From positions 62,001-126,000 of the forward strand of contig NZ_JACXLD010000006.1 in assembly GCF_014705705.1 (NCBI RefSeq): 64,000 nucleotides of DNA, written 5' to 3'. This document shows positions 17,475-25,415 of this stretch, one piece after another. The position numbers and the translations under genes were made by a program. The stretch's first letter is position 1, and each line of letters starts with the position of its first letter. This DNA comes from Spongiibacter pelagi. Its GTDB lineage: Bacteria; Pseudomonadota; Gammaproteobacteria; Pseudomonadales; Spongiibacteraceae. The notes below the pieces were generated by a model, which worked only from the letters and a program-made list of their open reading frames with translations, did no database searches and was not told the origin of the DNA.

Positions 17475-18245
17475 GTGAAATTTCCATTTCTATCATTTTC
17501 TTGTGCGTTTGCTCTGCTGCTGAGTGCCTGTGCGAGTCCTGCTGAGAACGAACAAGAGTCACGCTGGTACTCAAGCTATCAGCGACAAACTCACGCCTTG
17601 TCCGCTGAGGGGCAGCCCAAGGGCTATAAAGCCGGTTTGACTTCGGCTGCCTCGCGCGAGCAGTTTGGCAGTGACCGGGCGCTGGCCGGTAATCTTTATC
17701 GCCAGCTACCTGAAGGCGGCACGGTGTCGGTGGCGGGCTATGTGAAGCCAATGTTAGAGATGGAGTTGGCGTTTAGGCTGAACCAAGTTGTTACAAAGCC
17801 CATTAGTCGTGTTGATGATCTCTTGCCGCTGATCGCCGCTGTGGCTCCAGCCTTTGAACTTCCCGATCTGGGCTTGTTAAAAAAGCGCCCACCGAGTCCT
17901 TTCGATATTGTTGAGGCCAATGTTGCCGCCCATAGTTTTGTTGTCGGGCGAGCGATGAATGTGAATGCGCAGTGCATTGAAACTATTCAGGCTCGCCTGT
18001 GGCACAACGGGCAATTGCAAAAAAGCGCTTCGGTGACGGAGCTAGAAGGTGGGGTTTGGATGGTACTGCTGAACCTTATTAATAACCGCATTGCCCAGGG
18101 CTGGGAAATTACGACGGATCAATGGCTGCTTTCTGGAGCGTTGGGTGGAATGCAGGCCTTAGCTCCGCAGGAGTATGTGGCCGATTTTCGTTGCTTTGGT
18201 GAGTTTGCCGGGCGAATTCAGCTGCTAGTCGAGGCTGGAAATTAA
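17475..18245 (+). CDS. Predicted lipoprotein of unknown function, 256 residues
   Basis: GTG start. The N-terminus MKFPFLSFSCAFALLLSACAS is a lipoprotein signal with lipobox LSAC; Cys19 is the predicted lipidation site, and the following Ala-Ser is compatible with outer-membrane sorting. The mature part begins with a polar segment and contains GGTVSVAGYVKPMLEMELAFRL. Further on are a region around VEANVAAHSFVVGRAMNV and two isolated cysteines (in NAQCIET and DFRCFGE) that could form a disulfide. No family was recognised. It follows another exported unknown on the same strand and the two may act together. Confidence 0.7.
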   Translation: MKFPFLSFSCAFALLLSACASPAENEQESRWYSSYQRQTHALSAEGQPKGYKAGLTSAASREQFGSDRALAGNLYRQLPEGGTVSVAGYVKPMLEMELAFRLNQVVTKPISRVDDLLPLIAAVAPAFELPDLGLLKKRPPSPFDIVEANVAAHSFVVGRAMNVNAQCIETIQARLWHNGQLQKSASVTELEGGVWMVLLNLINNRIAQGWEITTDQWLLSGALGGMQALAPQEYVADFRCFGEFAGRIQLLVEAGN

Positions 18246-18249
18246 TCCT

Positions 18250-18284
18250 AAGGAACTTCTGATTAATTACTGCGTTTGCAATCT
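18250..18284 (+). repeat. Solo copy of a dispersed repeat arm
   Basis: AAGGAACTTCTGATTA at 18250-18265 matches 15 of 16 bases of the arm at 38625-38640 (reverse strand). The following TACTGCGTTTGCA resembles the internal part of the other copies. No second arm was found here. It lies 5 bases after the lipoprotein stop codon. Confidence 0.5.
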
Positions 18285-18336
18285 TGGCCGTCGGCGGTGC
18301 TCGAAATGCTCATTTATATTCGGTGTTTAAGCTGGC

Positions 18337-18843
18337 TTATGCCGTCAGTTCGCCGCTATCGCTGAATTGTCGAATAATCAGCCCGGATTTTCGCAGGGCG
18401 TCGAGTAAATTTTGGCAGTCGTCTTTATTCAAAAAATGCCCCAGCGCGACTTCCTCTCCACGATGGCTAACGCTAATTTTGAGTGGTTCAAGTGCGTGAC
18501 GCTGGGTTTTGACTAGCACCGTTGCCTGTTCTCTGGGCCAGTCCCATATTTGGCTTGGCTGATGGAAGCCGCTTTCGATGCGTATTCGTCGTTCATCCAG
18601 CTTTAGCACTTGCCGGTATTGAAGTTGGCTAAAAACTCGGCGCAGTAGCCACCACAGCAGAAACAATTCCAGCCCCATAAACGGCAAAATCATCCAAGCG
18701 CCAATAGCGATAAAGCCAGTGGCAAAGAGCGTATTAATTGCGGCAATGCCAGCAATAACGCGTCGATTGCTCGACCAGTCTGCGGAACAGTTGGGTTTGA
18801 GAATAATCTGTGCAAGTTGCTGTTGGATATCACAGGTCACCAT
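18337..18843 (-). CDS. DUF2244 family membrane protein
   Basis: A 168-residue protein with the DUF2244 pattern: an opening AQIILKPNCSADWSSNRR, two adjacent membrane segments (about residues 30-50 and 52-70, VIAGIAAINTLFATGFIAIG and a second apolar run with GLELFLLWWLL), then a cytoplasmic beta-rich domain with VLKLDERRIRIESG. In other bacteria members often lie near cytochrome c oxidase genes, which are absent here. GAGG lies 10 bases before the ATG. Function unknown. Confidence 0.8.
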   Translation of the reverse strand: MVTCDIQQQLAQIILKPNCSADWSSNRRVIAGIAAINTLFATGFIAIGAWMILPFMGLELFLLWWLLRRVFSQLQYRQVLKLDERRIRIESGFHQPSQIWDWPREQATVLVKTQRHALEPLKISVSHRGEEVALGHFLNKDDCQNLLDALRKSGLIIRQFSDSGELTA

Positions 18844-18925
18844 GGTGCAAACGCCTCAAGGCCCATATGGCATTGATAGTAGCACCGTAGTTTGGTGTCG
18901 TCATGTGTGTCGGTTTTAGCGCTTT

Positions 18926-19594
18926 TTATAAATTTAGAAAAGGCGCGGGGCTAGCAAAGTCCATAATTTCGTTGCTTTGTGGATGCCGGAAGTTCAACTG
19001 GCTGGCGTGTAATAGCAGGCGTGGCGAGGCTGAACGTGCCGCATCTGTAGCGTAGAATTCGCAGCCCAAAATCGGGTGGCCGATGCTGGCACAATGCACG
19101 CGTAATTGGTGTGAGCGACCCGTGATGGGCTCCAGCTCAAGCACGGAGTCGGTATCGTTAAAGGCAATACGGCGGTAGTGGGTTTGTGCGGATTTGCCCC
19201 AGTCAAAATTAATATGCTGCTTGGGGCGGTTGGGCCAGTCGCAGGCCAAGGGCAGGTCGATAAAACCACTTTCCGCTTCGACTTTGCCATCGACCTTGGC
19301 GAGGTAGCGTTTACCGATTTTTCGTTGCTCAAATTGACGGCTTAATTGACGGTGGCTCTCGGCCGAGAGTGCGATAATCATTAAACCGGAGGTGGCCATG
19401 TCTAGGCGATGTACAATGCGCGCCTCTGGCTTATCGGCCTGCAAGCGACTTATCAGGCAATCTTTGTTTTGTGGGTGACGGCCAGGAACCGAAAGCAAGC
19501 CAGCGGGTTTGTCCACCACCATAAGTGCATCGTCCTGATAATGGATCGCAATTTCCTCAGAGCAGAGCGGCACAATAAATTCAGAGTTGGGCAT
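18926..19594 (-). CDS. rluA: 23S rRNA/tRNA pseudouridine synthase RluA
   Basis: The 222-residue length and sequence closely follow E. coli RluA, which modifies U746 of 23S rRNA and U32 of several tRNAs. Motifs are VVDKPAGLLSVPGR, the catalytic HRLDMATSGLMI with the essential Asp, DLPLACDWPNRPKQ (distinctive of RluA rather than RluC or RluD) and PITGRSHQLRVH with GHPILGCEFYA. There is no S4 domain, as expected for RluA. It is divergent from the methyltransferase gene that starts 71 bases away. Confidence 0.94.
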   Translation of the reverse strand: MPNSEFIVPLCSEEIAIHYQDDALMVVDKPAGLLSVPGRHPQNKDCLISRLQADKPEARIVHRLDMATSGLMIIALSAESHRQLSRQFEQRKIGKRYLAKVDGKVEAESGFIDLPLACDWPNRPKQHINFDWGKSAQTHYRRIAFNDTDSVLELEPITGRSHQLRVHCASIGHPILGCEFYATDAARSASPRLLLHASQLNFRHPQSNEIMDFASPAPFLNL

Positions 19595-19665
19595 AAGCCG
19601 GTGGTCGTTTTGTCATTGGGCAAAAGTAGAATTTTAACGGAAAAAACGGAGTATCGTCAGCGACA

Positions 19666-20337
19666 ATGAAGCGCACAAACCACGCAATACTCGCTGGCTT
19701 GCTAGGGGATATTTTACCCCAGGCCGAGGTTCTGCCAACGCCGCTACCCCTAGCGCCAGAACTGTCGCTTTACCTTCTCAGTGAAGCCTATCCACAGTAT
19801 GAGCTGAGCGCCGAACAGCTTGAGAAGATTATGAATTATCCGGCCTATTGGTGTTTTTGCTGGGCGAGTGGGCAGGTGATGGCGCGCTATATTCTGGATA
19901 ACCCCGAGCTGGTAAAAAATAAACGGGTTATCGATTTTGGCGCCGGTTCTGGCGTGGCGGCGATCGCCGCAGCAATGGCTGGGGCAGCTGAGGTAGTGGC
20001 CTGTGACCTCGATCCAGATGCGCTGCTTTCAAGTCGCGAAAATGCTGCTTTGAATCATGTGGAATTGGGATATTCCGATGATTTCTTTGGTGATGAGCAG
20101 TACTGGGATGTCATTTTAGTTGCCGATGTTTTGTACGACCGGGCCAATCTGCCGCTGCTGGATGTGTTTTTGCAACGGGCTGATAACGTGTTGGTGGCGG
20201 ATTCGCGGGTGAAGGATTTTTCGGTTCCCGGTTATCGTCATTTGTCGTTTCACCGTGCGACCACCGTGCCGGATTTAGATGAGTCTGATGAATTCAGTCG
20301 GGTGAACTTGTATTTAGGCGAACACAGCGCCGCTTAG
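19666..20337 (+). CDS. ETFBKMT-like class I methyltransferase
   Basis: A 223-residue SAM-dependent methyltransferase. The segment [19 protein letters not shown] followed by [21 protein letters not shown] (SAM-binding motif I), ACDLDPDAL (motif II) and [18 protein letters not shown] has the order seen in the METTL20/ETFBKMT branch of protein lysine methyltransferases. That branch modifies the beta subunit of electron-transfer flavoprotein. This fits a genome rich in acyl-CoA dehydrogenases, whose electrons go to ETF, but the substrate is inferred from the family only. Some database entries name such proteins nicotinamide N-methylase-like. Confidence 0.78.
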   Translation: MKRTNHAILAGLLGDILPQAEVLPTPLPLAPELSLYLLSEAYPQYELSAEQLEKIMNYPAYWCFCWASGQVMARYILDNPELVKNKRVIDFGAGSGVAAIAAAMAGAAEVVACDLDPDALLSSRENAALNHVELGYSDDFFGDEQYWDVILVADVLYDRANLPLLDVFLQRADNVLVADSRVKDFSVPGYRHLSFHRATTVPDLDESDEFSRVNLYLGEHSAA

Positions 20338-20349
20338 CGATAACAAGGT

Positions 20350-21267
20350 TTATAGCGGCATATGCAGGTTTTTTAAAAACGCCTCAGCAACAGGGTTGAG
20401 GTGTTTGCCTCGGGGGTAGGCGCTACACCAGCTTCGCCGTATCGGCATGCTGTTTACTTCAATGGTTTTTAGCCGTCCCATCCTTATCTCTTCTTCCACT
20501 AATAGCTTGGGCAAAATTGCATAGTGGTGATCGTCGGTGTGACTCTGTGCCAGCAGGCTGTGCAGAATGGCTTGATTGCTGCCTAGTTGTCGCCGCCGTT
20601 TAATCACACAGCTTTGCTGTTGGCAGAAATCCTCAAATATTTGTGCTGAGCCCGAGCCGGATTCCCGTGCTAGCAGGGTGTAGCCCAGTACCTCCATTAA
20701 AGACACATCGCTGCGCTGGGTGAGGGGATGGTTTGGGCAGGCCACGGCCAATAGCTGATGCTCAGCAAAAGGGGTGAAGTTTAGCCCTCGGTCGCCGGGT
20801 ACTCGGGTCAGTACCGCAAGGTCGTCGAGGTTGTCACTGAGTCGGCGCAATAGGCCTTGATGGTTCTCTACCTGAAGCACAATTTCAACCTCGGGATGGC
20901 GCTCAGAAAAGCGCTGAATATAGCGGGGCAGTAGCTGTTCGGCGCTGGTTTCTATGGCCAGATTAAGCCGCCCAGCAAGGCGGCCATGTAATTCATTGAG
21001 CTCAATTTCCAGGTTGATTAATCGCTGCTTTAAGTCTCTTGCTGCGCGTTCCACTAATTCCCCTGCCTTGGTCAAAAACAGCTGTTTGCCGATGTAATCG
21101 AATAGCGGCTGCTGAATCAGAGTTTCAAGACTGCGGATCTGGGCGCTGACAGCGGGCTGGGTTAGGGCAAGTTGTTCAGCGGCCCTTGAATAGCTGCGCT
21201 GCTGGCAAACAGCAAGAAAGACATCCAGTTGGCGCAAAGTTAGGCGATTTAGATGGCTAAGTTTCAT
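20350..21267 (-). CDS. pycR: LysR-family regulator, PycR-like
   Basis: A 305-residue LysR regulator. Its N-terminal winged helix-turn-helix reads LTLRQLDVFLAVCQQRSYSRAAEQLALTQPAVSAQIRSLE (about residues 8-47), and an effector-binding domain follows (about 90-295). It is divergent from pycA-pycB, the same arrangement as the LysR gene beside pyruvate carboxylase in Pseudomonas, so it probably controls that operon; the symbol rests on this context. A perfect inverted repeat (CTATAAG-N6-CTTATAG) lies between the genes. The recognition of a CbbR-like effector domain (pattern IQRFSERHPEVEI) is ordinary for the family. Confidence 0.88.
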   Translation of the reverse strand: MKLSHLNRLTLRQLDVFLAVCQQRSYSRAAEQLALTQPAVSAQIRSLETLIQQPLFDYIGKQLFLTKAGELVERAARDLKQRLINLEIELNELHGRLAGRLNLAIETSAEQLLPRYIQRFSERHPEVEIVLQVENHQGLLRRLSDNLDDLAVLTRVPGDRGLNFTPFAEHQLLAVACPNHPLTQRSDVSLMEVLGYTLLARESGSGSAQIFEDFCQQQSCVIKRRRQLGSNQAILHSLLAQSHTDDHHYAILPKLLVEEEIRMGRLKTIEVNSMPIRRSWCSAYPRGKHLNPVAEAFLKNLHMPL

Positions 21268-21330
21268 GATTTTTGCGATATGGGGTTTTTGCGATAGTTT
21301 TTTTGAGATTTAGTGGCGTTTGAATTTCAA

Positions 21331-21350
21331 CTATAAGCAATTACTTATAG
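21331..21350. promoter_or_regulatory. Candidate LysR operator between pycR and pycA
   Basis: Perfect 7-base inverted repeat CTATAAG-N6-CTTATAG in an AT-rich stretch, 64 bases from the pycR start and 90 bases from the pycA start. The position and dyad form suit a LysR activator site, although the spacing is not the classical T-N11-A. Confidence 0.55.
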
Positions 21351-21439
21351 ATATAAAAATAAATATTAATTTTTTATATCAATTTAAGTTCGCTAGTGTT
21401 GGCCCTGTAAACAATGGCGCGAAATCGAGGGGCTGCCTT

Positions 21440-22855
21440 GTGCTGAAAAAAATTCTGATCGCCAATCGCGGAGAAATTGCAGTGCGCATAGTGCGCGCCT
21501 GTGCCGAGATGGGTATTCGCTCTGCTGCGATCTATACCGAGCCAGATCGCTTTTCTCTTCATGTGAAAAGGGCTGATGAGGCCTATAACGTGGGCGCCGA
21601 ACCGCTAGAAGGCTATTTGAATCCCCGCAAATTAGTGGCGCTGGCGGTAGAGACCGGCTGCGATGGCCTCCATCCCGGTTACGGCTTTTTGTCCGAGAAT
21701 GAAGAATTAGCCCAAATCTGCGCCGAGCGCGGCATTACTTTTATTGGCCCCAGTGCCGAGGTGATTCGCCGTATGGGCGATAAAACTGAAGCCCGCCGGG
21801 CGATGATGGCGGCGGGTGTTCCTGTAATTCCCGGCACCCAAGACAATCTGGCCAATGTTGAAGAGGCCGTTAAACTGGCCACGGATATTGGTTATCCGGT
21901 CATGCTTAAAGCGACTTCTGGCGGTGGCGGTCGCGGTATTCGCCGCTGTGATGATGAAGTCGATCTGCGCCGCCAATACGATCGGGTGGTGTCGGAGGCC
22001 AGCAAGGCTTTCGGTCGCGCTGATGTGTTTATGGAAAAATGCATTGTGAATCCCAAGCACATCGAGTCGCAGGTGCTGGCAGATAGTCAGGGCAATGTGA
22101 TTCACCTGTTCGAGCGCGATTGTTCTATTCAGCGCCGCAATCAAAAACTGATCGAGATTGCTCCGTCTCCGCAACTGACTCCGGAGCAGCGCGCCTATAT
22201 CGGCGAGTTGGCGGTGCGCGCCGCAGAGGCGGTGGGCTATGAAAATGCGGGCACCGTAGAGTTTCTGCTAGCCGATAACCAAATTTACTTTATGGAAATG
22301 AATACTCGGGTGCAGGTTGAGCACACCATTACCGAGCAAATTACCGGGGTGGATATTGTGCGCGAGCAGATTCGTATCGCCTCGGGTTTGCCGCTGTCTT
22401 ACCGGCAGGATGATATTTCCATTCGCGGTTATGCCCTGCAGTTTCGGGTGAATGCGGAAGACCCCAAAAATGATTTTCTGCCCAGTTTTGGCCGCATCAG
22501 TCGCTATTACGCGCCGGGTGGGCCGGGGGTGCGAACCGATACTGCGATTTACACCGGTTACACCATTCCGCCGTATTTCGACTCCATGTGTCTCAAGCTG
22601 ATTGTCTGGGGACTGACTTGGGAGGAAACCTTAAATCGTGGCGCACGCGCGCTTAACGATATGCGCCTGCAAGGGGTGAAAACCACGGCGCCGTATTACC
22701 AGCAAATTCTTAAACACCCGGATTTTCGCCGGGCAGAATTCAATACCAGCTTTGTTGAAAGCCACCCCGAATTGACCCGTTACTCGGATAAAAGTCGCCC
22801 AGAAGATATTGCTATGGCCGTGGCAGTGGCAATTGCCGCTCACGCTGGCCTATAA
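21440..22855 (+). CDS. pycA: Pyruvate carboxylase subunit A (biotin carboxylase)
   Basis: ATP-dependent carboxylation of biotin on PycB, the first half-reaction of pyruvate to oxaloacetate. The start is set at GTG 21440 (LKKILIANRGEIAVRIV follows), with GAGGGG 9 bases upstream, giving 471 residues like Pseudomonas PycA; the frame runs open back to 21320 without homology. Motifs are GYGFLSEN, the ATP-grasp Gly loop ATSGGGGRGIRRC, ERDCSIQRRNQKLIE, the metal-binding EMNTRVQVEH and the C-terminal domain. It could be mistaken for AccC, but pycB 21 bases downstream settles the assignment. Confidence 0.94.
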   Translation: MLKKILIANRGEIAVRIVRACAEMGIRSAAIYTEPDRFSLHVKRADEAYNVGAEPLEGYLNPRKLVALAVETGCDGLHPGYGFLSENEELAQICAERGITFIGPSAEVIRRMGDKTEARRAMMAAGVPVIPGTQDNLANVEEAVKLATDIGYPVMLKATSGGGGRGIRRCDDEVDLRRQYDRVVSEASKAFGRADVFMEKCIVNPKHIESQVLADSQGNVIHLFERDCSIQRRNQKLIEIAPSPQLTPEQRAYIGELAVRAAEAVGYENAGTVEFLLADNQIYFMEMNTRVQVEHTITEQITGVDIVREQIRIASGLPLSYRQDDISIRGYALQFRVNAEDPKNDFLPSFGRISRYYAPGGPGVRTDTAIYTGYTIPPYFDSMCLKLIVWGLTWEETLNRGARALNDMRLQGVKTTAPYYQQILKHPDFRRAEFNTSFVESHPELTRYSDKSRPEDIAMAVAVAIAAHAGL

Positions 22856-22876
22856 GATTTTAAAGAGGAATCCAGA

Positions 22877-24688
22877 ATGACATCCCCTCACGCTATTAAA
22901 ATTACTGATGTGGCTTTGCGCGACGGCCATCAATCGCTGATCGCAACTCGCCTGCGCACTGAAGATATGCTGCCGGTGTGTGCCGAACTTGATGCCATCG
23001 GTTACTGGTCATTGGAGGTTTGGGGCGGCGCGACCTTTGATGCCTGTGTGCGCTTTCTAAAGGAAGATCCTTGGGAGCGGCTGCGTTTACTCAAGGAAGC
23101 CCTGCCCAACACGCCGCTGCAAATGTTGCTGCGTGGCCAAAATCTCTTGGGCTATCGTCACTATGCCGATGATGTAGTGGAAGCCTTTGTGATGAAGTCA
23201 GCCGAAAACGGCATGGATGTGTTCCGGGTGTTCGATGCGATGAACGATGTGCGCAATCTCGAATGCGCCATTGCCGCAGTCAAAAAGGCCGGCAAGCATG
23301 CACAGGGCACCATCTGCTATACCACCAGCCCGGTTCACAGCACCGCTACTTTTGTTCAGCAGGCGCGTGATATGGCTAATATGGGCATCGACTCCATTGC
23401 CATAAAAGATATGGCGGGCTTGCTGACTCCGAGCGCAACCGAGGAGTTGGTTAAAGCCTTAAAGGCCGAGTTTTCTCTGCCAGTGGCGCTGCACTCTCAT
23501 TCCACCTCTGGTTTGGCGGGTTTGTGTCAGCTGAAAGCGGTGGAAGCCGGGGTCGATATTATTGATACCGCTATTTCAGCCTTTGCTAATGGCACCAGTC
23601 ACCCGGCAACCGAGGCGATGGTAGCCGCCTTCAAAGGCACCGAACGCGATAGCGGAATTGATTTGGCGGCGCTGGAACCTATCGCTAAAAAACTGTGGCA
23701 AGTCCGCAAGAAATACCACCAGTTTGAAAGCGAATTCACGCGCGAAGATGTGAGCGTGCAAATCAATCAGGTGCCGGGCGGCATGATGTCGAACCTCGCT
23801 AATCAGCTCAAAGAGCAGGGCGCGCTGAATCGGATCGAAGAAGTGTTTGCCGAAATTCCGGCGGTGCGCAAAGACTTGGGTTATCCGCCCTTGGTTACGC
23901 CGACCTCGCAGATTGTTGGCACCCAAGCGGTAATGAATATTCTGGGCAGCACCCGCTATGCCACCATCACCAATGAAGTGAAGCGTTATCTACAAGGGCA
24001 TTACGGGGCCGCTCTGGGTGAAATTAATAAAGAGCTGCAAGCCAAAGCGATTGGCTCAGAGGCCATTATTGATGTGCGCCCGGCGGATTTATTGCCTGCA
24101 GAGCTGAATAAATTGCGGGCAGATATCGGCGACCTGGCCTTGTGTGAGGAAGATGTACTGACCTTTGCTATGTTCCCGGATCTGGGACGCAGCTATCTTG
24201 AACAGCGTCGCGATGGCACCTTGGTGCCAGAAGTGCTTGAGCCCATCGGCAGTGCGGCACGTCCAGCGTCCGAAGGCGGCGTGCCCACCGAATTCGTTAT
24301 TGATGTTCACGGCGAGAGTTATCAGGTTGCGATTACCGGAGTGGGGATTAAAGGCGCGGGTAAACGCCATGTCTATATGACCTTGGACGGTATGCCCGAG
24401 GAAGTTGTATTTGAAGCCCTCAATGAATACCAGTCTGAAGGCGGCGCGGGGCGCAAACAGGCCAGCAAGCCGGGCCATGTCACCACCAATATGCCTGGCA
24501 ATATTGTCGAGGTCTTGGTGGCGGTGGGCGATACCGTTAAAGCCGGTCAGCCGGTGTTGATTACAGAAGCGATGAAAATGGAAGCCGAAGTGCAGGCACC
24601 GATTGCCGGTAATGTTGTGGATGTACACGTTAGCAAAGGTGATCGCGTCACTCCCGGTGAAATTCTGATTGAGATTGAGCCTGCATAA
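22877..24688 (+). CDS. pycB: Pyruvate carboxylase subunit B (carboxyltransferase with biotin domain)
   Basis: A 603-residue OadA/PycB-type protein. The N-terminal carboxyltransferase barrel (VALRDGHQSLIATRLRTEDML; metal-binding LHSHSTSGLAG; the catalytic lysine probably in AIKDMAG) is followed by a conserved middle domain (about 310-500) and a biotinyl domain with EAMKMEA, biotin on about Lys567. It transfers CO2 from biotin to pyruvate. OadA of sodium-pump decarboxylases has the same layout, but no oadB or oadG lies nearby and the partner is a biotin carboxylase, so this is the anaplerotic enzyme. The ribosome binding site is AAAGAGGAA. Confidence 0.94.
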   Translation: MTSPHAIKITDVALRDGHQSLIATRLRTEDMLPVCAELDAIGYWSLEVWGGATFDACVRFLKEDPWERLRLLKEALPNTPLQMLLRGQNLLGYRHYADDVVEAFVMKSAENGMDVFRVFDAMNDVRNLECAIAAVKKAGKHAQGTICYTTSPVHSTATFVQQARDMANMGIDSIAIKDMAGLLTPSATEELVKALKAEFSLPVALHSHSTSGLAGLCQLKAVEAGVDIIDTAISAFANGTSHPATEAMVAAFKGTERDSGIDLAALEPIAKKLWQVRKKYHQFESEFTREDVSVQINQVPGGMMSNLANQLKEQGALNRIEEVFAEIPAVRKDLGYPPLVTPTSQIVGTQAVMNILGSTRYATITNEVKRYLQGHYGAALGEINKELQAKAIGSEAIIDVRPADLLPAELNKLRADIGDLALCEEDVLTFAMFPDLGRSYLEQRRDGTLVPEVLEPIGSAARPASEGGVPTEFVIDVHGESYQVAITGVGIKGAGKRHVYMTLDGMPEEVVFEALNEYQSEGGAGRKQASKPGHVTTNMPGNIVEVLVAVGDTVKAGQPVLITEAMKMEAEVQAPIAGNVVDVHVSKGDRVTPGEILIEIEPA

Positions 24689-24725
24689 GGGGTGTTTTTA
24701 CTGGGCTATACTTTCCTGTATTTAG

Positions 24726-24747
24726 GTATATACTTTGTTGTATATAC
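24726..24747. promoter_or_regulatory. Candidate VapBC operator
   Basis: Two identical copies of the self-palindrome GTATATAC (24726-24733 and 24740-24747), centres 14 bases apart, 20 bases before the vapB ATG. Paired palindromes over the promoter are typical of AbrB-type antitoxin autoregulation. TATACT-like -10 sequences overlap. Confidence 0.6.
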
Positions 24748-24767
24748 ATATTTGAGGGGCCTAAAGA

Positions 24768-24995
24768 ATGGACGCAAAAATTTTTCAGTCGGGAAATAGT
24801 CAAGCGATACGCATCCCAAAAGAATTTCGGTTTGATGTTTCGGAAGTTGAAATTTTCAAGCGAGGCGATGAAGTAATTCTTAAACCCAAGCCTAAAAACT
24901 TGGGTGCGGCGTTCAAGCTTTTGGGGGAAATGCCCAGCGATTTTATGGAAGGTGGTCGAGTAGATTCTCTTCCTCAAGAAAGAGAATCGTTTTAG
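24768..24995 (+). CDS. vapB: VapB-type antitoxin (AbrB fold)
   Basis: A 75-residue antitoxin. The N-terminus MDAKIFQSGNSQAIRIPKEFRFDVSEVEIFKRGDEVILKP is a swapped-hairpin AbrB/MazE-like DNA-binding domain (about 1-45). The C-terminal tail (about 45-75, SDFMEGGRVDSLPQERESF) would thread into the toxin active site. GAGGGG lies 9 bases upstream. The toxin gene starts 2 bases after its stop, a normal vapBC arrangement. It is probably autoregulated through the palindromes upstream. Confidence 0.92.
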   Translation: MDAKIFQSGNSQAIRIPKEFRFDVSEVEIFKRGDEVILKPKPKNLGAAFKLLGEMPSDFMEGGRVDSLPQERESF

Positions 24996-24997
24996 TT

Positions 24998-25393
24998 ATG
25001 TACATGTTGGATACCAATATTTGCATCTACATAATTAAGAAACAGCCGCCCTCAGTTTTACAAAAGTTTGAAAGCTTACCCATTGGTTCTGTGGTGATGT
25101 CATTGGTGACTTATGGGGAGTTGGAGTACGGGGCCCTGAAAAGCAATAACTCTGAAAAAGCCCTGAATGTGCTCGAGGAATTGAGCAATTATATTCCGGT
25201 GTTGCCTGTTGGAGTGGATGTGGCAAAAGCGTACGCCAGTATTAGAGCGGGTTTAGAAGCCAAAGGGACGCCGATAGGCAACAATGATCTTTGGATTGCC
25301 GCTCATGCCAAGGCTCTTGGGCATACTTTAGTAAGCAATAACATCAAAGAGTTTGAGCGAGTGTCTGAATTAAAATTAGAAAATTGGGTATAA
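24998..25393 (+). CDS. vapC: VapC-type PIN-domain toxin (ribonuclease)
   Basis: A 131-residue PIN-domain nuclease. The acidic active site is visible as Asp5 in MLDTNICIYIIK, Glu in YGELEYGA, Asp in NNDLWIAAHA and a final Asn/Asp-type position in VSNNIKEFERV. Family members cleave tRNA-fMet or other RNAs. Length and the intact acidic residues suggest an active toxin. Translation probably couples to vapB, since no separate strong ribosome binding site was seen. The pair sits between pycB and a rhombosortase gene, where it looks like an insertion. Confidence 0.93.
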   Translation: MYMLDTNICIYIIKKQPPSVLQKFESLPIGSVVMSLVTYGELEYGALKSNNSEKALNVLEELSNYIPVLPVGVDVAKAYASIRAGLEAKGTPIGNNDLWIAAHAKALGHTLVSNNIKEFERVSELKLENWV

Positions 25394-25415
25394 CACTTGC
25401 CGTGTTGCTGCTTGC

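Noticed and set aside
22877-24688. Oxaloacetate decarboxylase alpha subunit of a sodium pump
   Set aside because: The domain layout is identical, but there are no beta or gamma subunits and pycA is directly upstream.
24648-24977. Minus-strand open frame over vapB
   Set aside because: It is antisense to a clear AbrB-type antitoxin with operator and ribosome binding site.
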